Part shown: one piece after another, positions 1-10,567 of the stretch | Layout of the letters: each line of letters begins with the position of its first letter | Position numbering within the stretch: the first letter of the stretch is position 1 | NCBI RefSeq assembly: GCF_020740795.1 | Contig: NC_067300.1 | Coordinates: 248,001 to 312,000, forward strand | Direction: 5' to 3' | DNA from: Apus apus | Lineage: Eukaryota > Chordata > Aves > Apodiformes > Apodidae | Length of the DNA: 64,000 bases | Position numbers and translations under genes: made by a program | The notes under the pieces: generated by a model | What the model was told of the DNA's origin: nothing | The model's input: only the letters and a program-made list of their open reading frames with translations | Database searches by the model: none

Positions 1-208
1 GCCCTTCCAGGGGGAAGGATGTCCTGGCACCCATGGAGCAGGGGGAGGGTGGGTGACAGCTCCTACATGGCACCAGGAGAGACTCAGGTGGGTATGGGCA
101 GCACTTTGGCCAGCCACATGCGGCCAGACAGAGCTTCAGGCCACAGAAAAAAAAGCCTGGACTCTGTTGGCTTGACCTCTTTTCTCTCCCTCCATGCCTC
201 CCATCCAG

Positions 209-1083
209 CTGCTCCAGAAAGCCCCCATGCTGGAGAAGAGGCTGCCGGATTACTGTGCTGTCAGCACGTTTGTTTATTTGCTCACCACCAAAGGCTACAA
301 CTTCAACAACCATTCCTTCCCCAACATTGCCTTCCAGAAGAAGGTGGGTAACAGCAGAACACATGCTCATGCCAAGGTATCTGCTTGGATTTAGGCCAAA
401 AGACCTGCAGAAGAAGATTTCAGGGAACAGGGGCAGGATGGGACTCCCAGTTTTTGGGTAGATCTTCTGGGAGATGGGAAAAAAAAGGAGCTAAGCTGTG
501 GTCATGGAGTCAGGTCCTCCAGTCCTTCCTTGGCCCTCAAGACAGCAGCCATCTGAAGCAACTTTTTGCTCAGGCTTGTTGGGAAGTTATCTCAGGGCAG
601 GGTCCCAACTTTGCCCTCACCTGCATGAGCCATGAGATGGGCAGTAAGATCAGGACTGGCCTAAGCCAACAAGATCTTGCTCCCATCAGATGAGCCCAGC
701 TCCACACAGTATGGTCACTGCTTCATGTCTGGGCTGGCTTGACCCGTGGGTAAGCAAGGACTCAGGGTGGCGTGGACTCCCTCACTCCCTTGGGCTGACA
801 CTGAGGTCATACCTGGAAGGTCTTTTGAGGCTGGTGGAGCTGGGTTGACCAGGGTGGTGCTCATGCCATGCTGTTTCCACAGGCAGCAGAAACCTCCATT
901 GGCTGGGCCCTGGGCTACATGCTGAACCTCACCAACATGATCCCAGCAGAGAAGCCCTCTTCCCACAAAAGCATGATGTACAACTACTGGGTCATCCTCA
1001 TCCTGCTCTTTGTGATCACCACCCTGACATCTCTGGTGACTGCCGTCTGCCTGCTCCGGCGCAGCAAGTCCAGCACAATCTAA
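209..1083 (+). CDS. ENTPD2: Ectonucleoside triphosphate diphosphohydrolase 2, last two coding exons (5' part lies outside the window)
   Basis: NTPDases are cell-surface enzymes that hydrolyse extracellular nucleotides; the NTPDase2 type prefers ATP. Two exons are visible, 209-343 (after ..catccag, ending FQKK|gtgggt) and 883-1083 (after ..ttccacag, stop TAA at 1081-1083), joined in phase 0. The second carries the last apyrase conserved region (GWALGYMLNLTNMIP), then a hydrophobic C-terminal anchor of about 22 residues and a short cytoplasmic tail ending SSTI. The junction FQKKAAETSIGWALGYML and the STI end fit mammalian ENTPD2 better than ENTPD8 or ENTPD1 as I remember those sequences, so ENTPD8 is the main alternative. 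Bases 1-208 are the preceding intron. In mammals ENTPD2 lies beyond FUT7/NPDC1; here its 3' end faces TMEM141. Confidence 0.85.
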
Positions 1084-1399
1084 TGGCAGAGCCAGGGAGA
1101 ACCTCGTCTGCAGGACCCAGCTCCTCCCTCCTGTTGGAGCCTCCATAGCCTGAACACCGGGGATGCAGCAAGTGCTCACAGCTGTTGTCCTTCTCCAGTA
1201 CCCTACACTGCCTGTCCCTGAAGGGAAGCTATCCATTTCTGCCCTCCCCTTGTTTCAAGCTGCATAAAGGGGGACAGAAGAGGACTGCTGGCCCTGCAGG
1301 AGGATGGGTTAAGGGTTTCCCAGTGCTACTCAGGGATGGACCCCAAAGCAGGCTCGGGATCTGGATTTTCAGACTTGGGGCATCTTTCTGTCACTAGGC
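1084..1399 (+). other. ENTPD2: Probable ENTPD2 3' UTR
   Basis: This non-coding stretch follows the ENTPD2 stop codon and ends where CR1 homology begins. Two weak poly(A) hexamers are present, CATAAA at 1263-1268 and ATTAAA at 1417-1422, but neither is canonical and the second may already belong to the CR1. The true transcript end is therefore open. Confidence 0.45.
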
Positions 1400-4384
1400 C
1401 TGAGCTGGACTGGACCATTAAATCCAGACAACAACGTGATTTATTCTCAAGTCCACAAAGTGTAATTGAGGTACCAACAAGGAGAGGTGCTGTGCTGGAC
1501 CTTGTCCTCACCAAGAAGGAGGGGCTGGTGAGGGATGCTAGGCTCAAGGGCAGCCTTGGTTGTAGCGACCATTAAATGGTGGAGTTCAAGAGCTTTAGGG
1601 CAGCCAGGAGGGCTCACAGTAAGCTTACTGCCCTTGACTTCAGGTGGGGAGATAGCCTCTTCAGGGATCTCCTCAAGAGAGTGTCCTGGGATAACATCAC
1701 AGAATCATCAAGATTGGAAAAGACCTTCAAGATAATAAGGTCCAACCATCCCACTAAACCATCTCCCTCAGCACCACGTCCACCTGTTTTTTGAACATCT
1801 CCAGGGATGGTGCCTCCACCACCACCCTGAGCAGCTTGTTCCAAGGCCTCACCACTCTTTTTGTGAAGAAATTTTTCCTAATATCCAATCTGAACCTCCC
1901 CTGGCACAGCTTCACCCCATTTCCTCTTGTCCCATCACTGGTCACCAGGGAGAAGAGCCCAACACCCACCTCACTACAACCTCGTCTCAGGTAGTTATAG
2001 CCAGCAATGAGGTCTCCCCTCAGCCTCCTCTTCTCCAGGCTGAACAGCCCCAGCTCCCTCAGCCTCTCCTCATAGAGCTGTTCTCCAGACCCCTCATCAG
2101 CCTTGTTGCCCTTCTCTGCACCCTCTCCAGCACCTCCATGTTCTTCCTATCCTGTGGTGCCCAAACCTGCCCCCAGTGCTCAAGGTGCAGCCTCGCCAAG
2201 GCAGAGTAGAGGGGCAGGATCACCCCCCTGGTCCTGCTGGTCACACTATTCCTGATGCAGGCCAGGATGCTCTTGGTCTTCTTGGCCACCTGGGCACATC
2301 CTGGAGGGGCCTTTGAAAGCTGGCTGATATTTATGTGATTTAAGGTGATTTAAGAATCACCTTCTCCAGGCCCAAGAGCAATGCAGCCCAACTAAGAGGA
2401 AATCAGGTAAAAACTCCAGGAGGCCAGTGTGGATGAGCAAGCAGCTCCTAGAAAAGCTCAAACATAAGAAGGAAGCATAGAGAGCGTGGAAGCTCGGGCA
2501 GGTACCATGAGAGGACTATAGAGAGGTTGTCCAAGCAGTTAGGTCAGGAGAGCCAAATCCCAGATGGAATTAAATCTCACCAGGGATGTAAAGAGCAATA
2601 AGAAATACCTTCTCTAGGTATGCTGGGGATAAAAAGACAACCAAGGAAAAAGTAGTTCTTCTCCTGAAGGAAACAGGAGACCTAGTTAGGCAGGATATTG
2701 AGAAGGCTGAGGTTCTCAAGGACTTCTTTGCATCAGACTTCTCTGGCAAGTGATCCAGCCTCATCACAAAGGCCACAGCAGCTGAAAGCAGGGACTGGGA
2801 GAATGAAGGACACCCCACTGAAGGAGAAGAGCAGGTTTGGGACCATCTAAAGAACCCGAAGATGCACAAGTCTGTGGGACCTGATGGGGTCCATCCACAG
2901 GTCCTGAGGGAGGTGGTGGATGAAGTTGCTGAGCCTCTGTCCATCATATCTGAGAGGTCATGGCTGTCTGGAGAGGTTCCTGCCAATTGGAAAAAAAGTC
3001 CCATAGCCCCTATTTTTACAAAGGGGAAGAAGGAAGACCCAGGGAACTACAGACCAGTCAGTCTCACCTCTGTGCCCAGCAAGATCATGGAACAGATCCT
3101 CTTGGAGTATGTGCAAAGGCACATGGAAAACAAGGATTTGATTAGTGACAGCCAACATGGCTTCAATAAGGGCAAGTCATGCCTGACCAGTTGGGTGGCC
3201 TCCTATGACAGGCTACAGAGATGGCGGATAATGGCAGAGCAACTGACATCTTCTACCTGGCTCTGTGCAAGGCATTTGACACTGTCCCACATGACATCCT
3301 GGTCTCCAAACTGACAAGACATGGATTTGACAGGTGGACCCCTCAGTGGATCAGTAATTGGCTGGATGGCCCCACCCAGAGCGTTGTAGTCAATGGCTCA
3401 ATGTCCCAGTGGAGGCAAGTGACAAGTGTAGTTCCTCAGAGGTCAGTATTGGGACCAGGGCTCTTCAACATCTTTGTTGAGTGGGATTGAGTGTCTCCTC
3501 AGCAAGTCTGCTGTTGATCCCAAGCTGTGTGGAGTAGCTGACACCCTAGAGGGAAGGGATGCCATCCAGAGGGACCTTGACAGGCTGGAGAGGTGGGCCA
3601 GTGCCAGCCTCATGAAGTTCAACAAGGCCAAGTGCAGGGTCCTGCCCCTGGGTTGGTGCAACCCCAGGCACAAATCCAGGCTGGGGGGAGAATGGCTGGA
3701 GAGCAGCCCTGAGAAGGACTTGGGGTTAGGGGGAGATGAGAAGCCGGACATGAGCCACCAGTGAGTGCTGGAGCCCAGAGGGGCAATTGTGTCCTAGGCT
3801 GCGTCAAAAGAAGTGTGGCCAGCAGGGCCAGGGGAGGGGATTCTGCCCTTCTACTCTGCTGAGACCCCACCTGCAATGCTGTGAGCAGCTCTGAAGCCCT
3901 CAGCACAGGAGAGACATGGACCTGTTGGAGAGGGGCCAGAGAAGGACCACAAAGATGATCCAAGGGCTGGAGCAGCTCTGCTCTGGAGACAGGCTGAGGG
4001 AGTTGGGGTGTTCAGCCTGGAGAAGAGAAGGCTCCGGGGAGACCTTAGAGCACCTTCCAGTGCCTGAAGGGGCTACAGGAAAGCTGGGGAGGGGCTTTTC
4101 ATCAGAGAGGGCAGTGCTAGGACAAGGGGTAATGATTTTAAACTGAAAGAGGGGAGATTTAGGTTAGACATCAGGAAGAAATTCTTCACCATGAGGGTAG
4201 GAAGGCACTGGAACAGGTTGCCCAAGGAAGCTGTGGCTGCCCCCTCCCTGGAGGTGTTCAAGGGCAGGTTGGATGAGGCTTGTGCAGCCTGGTCTAGTGT
4301 GAGGTGTCCCTGCTCATAGTGGGGATGTTGGAACCTGTTGATCTTTAACGTCCCTTCCAACCTTCAGCATTCTATGATTCTGTA
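1400..4384 (+). mobile_element. CR1 LINE, 5'-truncated and degenerate, split by a younger CR1
   Basis: A chicken-repeat-1 type non-LTR retrotransposon on the + strand. The left part (about 1400-1698) encodes the end of the endonuclease region (VIEVPTRRGAVLDLVLTKKE, then KGSLGCSDH). The right part (2301-4384) encodes the reverse transcriptase ([54 protein letters not shown]) and a typical CR1 3' tail ending cattctatgattctgt. The frame is broken many times, and the expected FADD catalytic box reads SAVD near 3508. ORF1 and the 5' end are missing. The left edge is uncertain by a few tens of bases. Confidence 0.93.
1699..2295 (-). mobile_element. CR1 LINE 3' fragment nested inside the older + strand CR1
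   Basis: Read on the - strand this gives the C-terminal part of CR1 ORF2 ([56 protein letters not shown]) and ends at the CR1 3' terminus, seen on + as acagaatcatcaagattgg. The 5-bp sequence ACATC flanks it on both sides (1694-1698 and 2296-2300) and looks like a target-site duplication. Joining across it restores continuous CR1 sequence of the host element. The copy is truncated at its 5' end. Confidence 0.92.
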
Positions 4385-6429
4385 AGTGGGTGGAGAGCAT
4401 TACTTAAGCCAGTCCTTATAGTTGACCATTCCAGCCAGTCCCTGGAGCAGCAGCCCCACCTCCCAGGAGTGCTGGCCATCACCCAGAGGCCATGCTGGCT
4501 TTCTGGTTGATGCATAAACCCCACTGACCTTTCTGAGGACTCCTTCTTGTCCTGGACTTCCACCAGCCTCAGCACAGGGGCTTTGGGTAGGGGCTTAGCA
4601 ACACGCAGCTGATGGGAGCAGGCAGCTTCCGAGGTTGCACTTCAGCAGCCAGACACAGGGCCTTCCCCATTCCTGTGGTTCCTCAGCCAGACTCACCTTT
4701 GCCATGGCCAGAGTATCCTCCATCCCTCCAGCAATGGCACAAAAAAAGCCCCCATGGCTCCCTGGTTCATGGCTGTGCCAGCTTTAGGACTTGAGCCCTG
4801 CAGCACTCCACGCCAGGTAGCTGGGAGGATGCACCTTCATTTCCAGTTGAGTAAGAATAGGGACATGCAAACATGCAGAAGGTTTGGTTAGGGTTTTTTT
4901 TTAATCAAATAAATCTCTGTAACCACTCCTATGCCTCTGTGGCTCTCGATCAGCAGGAGGCTGATGGAGCCTGCCTGTCCTGCAGGGCAGTAGAGCCACT
5001 TATGGGGTCTGCTCAGACACAGCCACAGGTCAGGCTGTGCCTGGAGGTGACTCAATCCCTCACAGCCTGCCCAATCCTGAAACACCATCACAGCTTCGTA
5101 TACCAGCCCAGAGAACCTCCCAAGACAAACCAAGGTGAGCTTGAAACCTGACTCCAGACTCAGGCCCACCTGGAGGTCCAAGAGTTTCGACCAGCCACGG
5201 TGGCAAAGTTGAGGTTTCCCAGGTGCTAGAGGCCCAGTCACCCCAGAGGTGTGAGCAGCACTGGGGTGGCCCTGCCCTGTGGGCACCGCTGCGCTCATGG
5301 CCACACAATGAAAACATGCAAGGAGCCTCTGCTGCCATGGACCAGGTGCCCAAGCAGGGCAGGAGAGCAGCCCCAGGCTTGGCAATTAATTGGTGCAGCT
5401 GCTGTGAGGGGCCAGCCCCGAGTCCTCACTCCTCCGGCCAGACCCTCCAGCCCTGCCCCTTCCCCCACACGCCCCGGGGCAGGAGCCTCGGCCAGAGCTG
5501 CGGTTTCTCACTGCGCTTCTTCCCCTCCACTGCCCACCAAGCTCCCAGGAATGCTGGACTCGGCTCAGCCCACCTTCTCCCTGCAGCCACTTTGCTTTTA
5601 GCTGTCCTGGTGGCTACACAGGACAAATGTGACACCAGTTCAGGTGATGCTCCCAGCCCACAAAGTTTCCTCCCCAGCTCCCTGTCTCCCTGGAACAGGG
5701 ACTGCCTCCTGTGGCAAGGCTCGGGGACGGTTTCCAGTCCTCATAAAGGAGGAGGCACTTCTGGTCGAAGCTGAAATGCTGCTGCTCTGCTGTAAGAAAC
5801 CAGCTATCTGGCAGAACTCAGACCAAGATTCCCCTTCTGAGAAATTCAGCTGCCACTGAATCGCAACTGGACAGCCACCAGGAGCCGCTGGTTTGCCTTA
5901 GTCATGACTTGGCGTTTGCCAAGTAGGGAAAAATTAAGTAAAAGTAGCTTCTTAATCTTCCCACGTGCCCCTCTGGATGTGTGAGATTTGAGGCAGTACC
6001 GTTCCCTTGCTGGCTGGTTACGGATCCCTGGATAGAGTCTGGGACTGGCAGGGTGATGTGCCCCAAAAGCAAGGTGTGCACCTCACAGAGGGTCTCTGGG
6101 CATGCATGCTCCCCCTCTGCAGGGGAGAGTGGACACCCAAGAGGCTTCAGGGCCCAGCTCAGCCCCATCCAGGCAGGCAAGAAAGGCCTTGCTGCTGCGG
6201 GGTCAGGGACAGTGACTGGCTAGGCTGAAGAAACAGCACAGGGCAACAGCTCTGCCCCTGACTCAGACCTGTCCCTGCCTGCAGCCACTTTGCAGCCAGT
6301 GCTGCTGGAGTGTGGTGCCATGGTCTCAGAGGGACCAGAGCACTTTGCTCCAATGATTACTGCAGGGTGACTGCACCTGCACCTCAGCTTTTCCTGTCCC
6401 ACCACCAGCCTTTGCTTTGCCCACAACGT
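4385..6429. other. Intergenic, no gene recognised
   Basis: I recognise no conserved protein in any frame here. The short open frames have the biased composition of random GC-rich DNA. Minor features are a T8 run followed by AATAAA on + (4893-4913), with no transcript to assign it to, and an 18-base inverted repeat at 5907-5924. Confidence 0.5.
5907..5924. repeat. Perfect inverted repeat, 7-bp arms and 4-bp spacer
   Basis: The sequence is ACTTGGC-GTTT-GCCAAGT. The arms resemble nuclear factor I half-sites (TTGGC/GCCAA), but the spacer is 4 rather than the usual 5, so factor binding is only a guess. Confidence 0.4.
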
Positions 6430-6448
6430 GTCCTTTCAGCTCTTGATG

Positions 6449-6454
6449 TTTATT
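6449..6454 (-). terminator. TMEM141: Poly(A) signal of TMEM141
   Basis: TTTATT on + reads AATAAA on -, about 200 bp downstream of the TMEM141 stop codon. It supports the placement of the last coding exon at 6653-6732. Confidence 0.7.
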
Positions 6455-6652
6455 GTGCACCTCACATGTGATTTTCAGAGGCCATCTGGGAGGCCACAAC
6501 CCCTGGTGGTGCTTCCACCAAACTCCCACTGCAGCACTGACTCATCCAAGCTCCCGGGCAGTGCCACAGAGCCCACCAGTCTCTCAAGCAGCAGAGGCAG
6601 CTGGGCAGGCAGGAGGGGGTGAAGCAGGACAGGGCATAGTGTGCTCTGCTGG

Positions 6653-8206
6653 CTACTCCACAACATCCCCATACTTGTTCCTTCTCACTAGCGGTGCCAT
6701 AATCTCTCCATCCTCTGGGCTGGGCAGATTTTCTGCAACAGAAAAGAACAAGCTTCCTGGACCCCCAGCTATCCTGGTGTGTTTGCCAAGGGAGGACAGA
6801 GAACCACAGACATCCAGTGAATTGTTTAAAGCCTCTTCAGCTTGGCCCAGCTTTGGGAGCTCACGGTACCAGTGGGAGAAAGCAGCAAACAGCCATGGGA
6901 ACCACCCAGCAGCAGCTGTCCTGGTGCCCCTCCAGCTCTGCCCAGAGACCAACCGAGGTGTGGAGGGGTTTACAGTCTCCCTCCATCCCTTACCTTCCTC
7001 CTCCTTTTCCAGCAAACAAGCCCTCCATGCTGGCTCTCAGAAATCCACATAGCAGGCAGGGCCACAAGCAGAATCAAGTGCTCCCACCCCATGCTGCCAG
7101 CCCTGCTCAGGTACCTGCAGCACAGAGGCCCTCAGGAGCCACAGGACCTGGCAGGGAGCTCCAGCCACCCCAGCACTGCTGCCACCCCTTGCACCTGCTC
7201 CATCCCTCAGCCACGGGATGCCAGCATGGGACTGGTCTGGGGATTTTGGCAATGGCCAAAATGGTCACCAGCTTATGAGGCAAGGACAGCAAATTGTTGC
7301 AGTAGGGAAGAACCAGGCAGGTCAAACCCAGAGAAAGCAGCAGGGAGAGATGTGAACGTACCTCCAGGCTGAGACACCCTACCATCCCCAGCGAGCTCCT
7401 GGGGGGACTTGCCTGTCTCCAGGTAAATCCAGAAGTCAGAACATTTCCGTGTCTCAGCTCTGGTTACCACATAGCTGGCAATGGACCCTGCAGCTGGAGA
7501 GACCAAGATGCCCCTGTGAACACCAGCAGCAAGGGCAGTCAGTGGTGGGGAAAAGCACCTGCCAGCTTCTGAGGTGCTGCAGCTGCCTGAAAGCCACCCC
7601 TGAGCCCCCCCAGGGCTGTGAGGAGTGGGGATGTGACAGGAGCTGGGGGTGAAGAATTCCCCAGGAGAAGGACCAACAGCCCTTCTGCAGCACAGGGTGC
7701 TGCAGGGCCGGGCAGGACACTCACCCCCCGCCAGCAGCAGGCTCCACTGCGGGCTGTAAGGCAGCTTCTTGTTCAGCAGCTTCTGCACGGCGAAGGCGGC
7801 CCCAGTGCCTGCCGAGAGGCGGGGACGGTCACCGCAACCGGCCCCGGGCCGCGCCCGCAGCGCCCGGGGCAGCCGGGAGGAATCGGGGGACGGGGCCAGG
7901 CCGTACCTGCCAGGAAGGTGCCGATGCCCTTCACGAAGGCGTGGGACTGGCAGGCCGCGTACTGCTGCAGCGCCTGCGGGGAACCCCTCAGCGTGCGGCG
8001 CCGGCCCCCGAGTCCCCCCTCGGCGCCCCAGCCCGGCCGCGCCCCGCTGCTCCCAGCACCGGCCGCCCGCGCTCCCGCCCGGCTCCCTCATCCCCCGGCC
8101 CCTCCACCCCCAGTGCCCCAGCCCCCGCCTCCCAAGGCCTGCCCGGCCGCACCGGGTGCTTGGCGGCCACGCTGTCCTCCACCCGCCGCAGCCCCAGGGT
8201 GACCAT
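6653..8206 (-). CDS. TMEM141: Transmembrane protein 141, five coding exons
   Basis: This is a small, probably two-pass membrane protein of unknown function. Exons in transcript order are 8153-8206, 7907-7973, 7725-7808, 7362-7493 and 6653-6732, giving about 138 residues. It starts MVTLGLRRVEDSVAAKHP, continues QYAACQSHAFVKGIGTFLAG (first hydrophobic segment), then FAVQKLLNKKLPYSPQWSLL and AGSIASYVVTRAETRKC (second segment), and FWIYLETGK. Human TMEM141 has about 108 residues and matches through the LETG block. All joins keep phase with GT/AG sites. The last exon (ending RRNKYGDVVE, after ttctgttgcag) has no mammalian counterpart that I know; it rests on splice sites, phase and the AATAAA that follows. 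The start codon lies 69 bp from that of PAXX. Confidence 0.88.
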
Positions 8207-8800
8207 GGCGCGGCGGCCGCTCCCGCTGCCCCGGAGGCCGCGCAGGCCTCGCCCGCCCCTTCCGGCGCGGCTGTCATGGCGGAGCCGGCAGGGCCGTTCC
8301 AGCTCCTGCGGGCCGGGCCGGGCCGGTACCTCTGCTACTGCCGCGGCGGCACCGTCTAGTAAGTGCGGGGCCGGGCGGGGCCGGGCGGACCAGGCTGTGC
8401 CCCTGACCCGCTGCCTCCCGCAGTGTGACCGACGCGCTGCAGGTCTGGGCCGGGGAGCTCGGAGCCCGCCCGCCGCTCGGCTGCGTGCGGACCGCGCCCG
8501 GGATGGGGCCGGCTCAGGCCGTGTCGGGACGTGCCCCCTCTCCGCAGCGGTGCCAGCCGGAGGAGCAGGCCGCCCAGCTCAGGTGGGTGCTGCCGCCGCG
8601 GGAACCCGGCCCCTCCGCCCCGGGCCCGTCTCACCGCGCCCGGCCCGCGCAGGGCCGCCCTGGGGCGCGGGGCCGCGGCGCTCAGCCTGGGGCCGGGGAA
8701 GGCCACGCTGCAGCTGCGGGAGGAGGAGGCGGCGGCCCAGTGCTCGGCCCTGGATCTCTTCAAGCTGCCCGTGGCCGAGGCGAGGAGCCAGCTCCAGGCG
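7700..8800. promoter_or_regulatory. CpG island and shared TMEM141/PAXX promoter
   Basis: The stretch is very GC- and CpG-rich and covers the start exons of both genes. The start codons are at 8206 (TMEM141, -) and 8276 (PAXX, +), so the core promoters and 5' UTRs must overlap or lie within each other's first exons. I see no TATA box, as expected for a CpG-island bidirectional promoter. Confidence 0.75.
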
Positions 8801-10193
8801 CTGGTGTTCGGCATGGCGGGGCGCATCGAGAGCCTGGAGAGACGCCTGGAAGGTTCGTGGGGGTCTGGGAGGGGGTAAAGGCAGGAGGAGGGCGGGCTGC
8901 TCCCTGCCACCGTGTCATCCCCCCGCCCAGGGGCGCCCCAGCTCAGCCAGCAGCAGGAGAAGGCTGTGCCTCCCTAGACTCAGCCCAAGGGGCTCCTCTC
9001 CGATCCTGGGTGGACTGGCCAGGGGGGGTGGGAAGCAGATGTGCTACCACCCTTTTCCTGGTTGGACTGGCTAGTTGGCAAAGGTGGCCAAGGCCTTCAC
9101 ATGACCACCTGGGTGAGAAGAGGTCCTGCATGGGACCAGAGGATGCAGTGATGTGTCTCTGTGCAGAAGCACAACCTTGTCCCCATGGCCATCACCATGC
9201 CATCATCTCTGTGTGGGAGTCACTTTACAGAGGTCTCTCTTTTAGGGGTCTAGAAAAATCCTGGGGCAGCAGCAGTCTGGCTAGGAGAGCTGAGAGTTGA
9301 GCTGTGTAGGGGAGGGAGCTTGCTGGGAAGGCCTGGGGTGCCGCATGCCACGTTGGAGTTTATTGTCACAGCCTGGCTCTTGTTCCTCTCTCGGTAGTGG
9401 TTGAGACACTGGCATCTTCCTGCAGCCCTGAGAAGAACACAGCCCAGAGCCAGCAGCTCTTCCGTCCAGGTAGGCAATTGCCAGGGTCACCTCCCCTGGT
9501 CCAGCTGCTTGTTAGCCTTCTCTCCCCCAAGATGCTGCTGGTCCTCTGTCTGTGTGCTCTCCAGGACACTCTTGAGTTCCCTCAGCTGTGGCTGCTGTCA
9601 GCCACCCTGCTGTCCTAGTGCCCTTCCTGACACAGAAGGGCCTAGGGCTCAGCACAGTTGCTCCTTGGGGTGTGCTTGGGTCAGAAGCCAAGCATCACCA
9701 GGAAGGTTGTTGACTAGCCTTCAGGAGGAGGTCAGGCTTCGCTGCTCTTCTGAGACCACGGCAGGTCCATGGCTTCCTGCTCCTTTGGGAGAGGAGACCA
9801 GACTTAGCGCTTCCTCATCCACCACGGGTGCTGGGCCCACCTGGCTGCGCTGCTGGAGGCTCACCCTGAGCACAGCAGGGTTTGCAGAACTGTCAGAGCA
9901 AATGACTGATCTTTTGCAACCTCTATCCTGCCTGTCCCTGATGGAGGCAGACCCCAGTCCCCAGAAGAGCAGGGGTGCTCGCTCAGCTTTGCCGGCCAAG
10001 AGGAAGATCCCAGGAGAGTCTCTCATTAACCCTGGCTTCAAAAGGTAAGAGCTGCTCCTAGGCCTGGTGCCTGGAGGTCCAGTAGGCTCTGCTCTGTAGC
10101 TGTGTGGCAGCAGGTGTGGGGCGTTGAGCTGTGACATTCCCTCCATCTCCTAGCAAGAAGGCACCATCTGGAGTGGACTTCGAGGACTTCTGA
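8276..10193 (+). CDS. PAXX: PAXX, non-homologous end-joining factor, seven coding exons
   Basis: PAXX is the XRCC4/XLF-like protein that binds Ku at DNA ends and supports end joining in the nucleus. Exons are 8276-8358, 8424-8484, 8548-8582, 8653-8852, 9398-9469, 9951-10044 and 10154-10193, giving about 194 residues (human 204). The head domain begins MAEPAGPFQLL and continues RYLCYC..VYVTDALQVW; a helical part follows (FKLPVAEARSQLQALVFGMA, IESLERRLE); the C-terminal Ku-binding tail reads PGESLINPGFKSKKAPSGVD and then FEDF, retaining the Val and Phe of the human GVDF motif. Exon 2-3 limits are the least sure: intron 2 would be 63 nt, in frame and free of stops. It converges on CLIC3. Confidence 0.92.
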
Positions 10194-10561
10194 GCTGCAC
10201 TGTCCTGTCCCCCGATGACAGCCCTACCAGAGCCTTGTCAGCTGCCTGCATGGCTGGTGGTGGAGGTGTCACTGCAGCCTGGGCCTGCTGAGCCCCTTGT
10301 GCCCAGGGAGGTGGGTGAGGCAAGCAGGACCCAGAGCACTGGACCAGCACCTGGCAGGCCTGAGTGAGCAGATCTCCAGCTGGGGCAGTGGCAGAGCCTT
10401 TGGGGTGACAGATGGGGCAGGGGTGACTGAAATGGTCTCACAGCTCTTCCCTGCTGGCAGGGGTACCCTCTCTACCTCACTTGCCATGAATTGGTGGGGT
10501 TTTTAAAGGAACTATTATATTACTATTTAACAAAAAGATTGCCTATGCTTAACTTCTTGCC

Positions 10562-10567
10562 AGTAAA
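10562..10567 (+). terminator. PAXX: Candidate PAXX poly(A) signal (AGTAAA)
   Basis: AGTAAA, a common variant hexamer, lies about 370 bp after the PAXX stop in a locally AT-rich patch (10500-10580). I see no canonical AATAAA before the CLIC3 3' end. Confidence 0.45.

Noticed and set aside
209-1083. Assignment of the left-edge gene to ENTPD8 or ENTPD1
   Set aside because: The C-terminal tail (..SKSSTI) and the FQKKAAETSIGWALGYML join fit ENTPD2 better; ENTPD8 and ENTPD1 have different tails. The call rests on memory of the families, so it is not certain.
4893-4913. T-run plus AATAAA as a gene 3' end
   Set aside because: No upstream coding exon on + could be linked to it apart from ENTPD2, nearly 4 kb away across the CR1 insertions.
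7273-8277. 334-codon open frame on -
   Set aside because: It crosses TMEM141 introns and reads part of exon 1 in the wrong frame. The spliced TMEM141 model with conserved blocks explains the coding signal.
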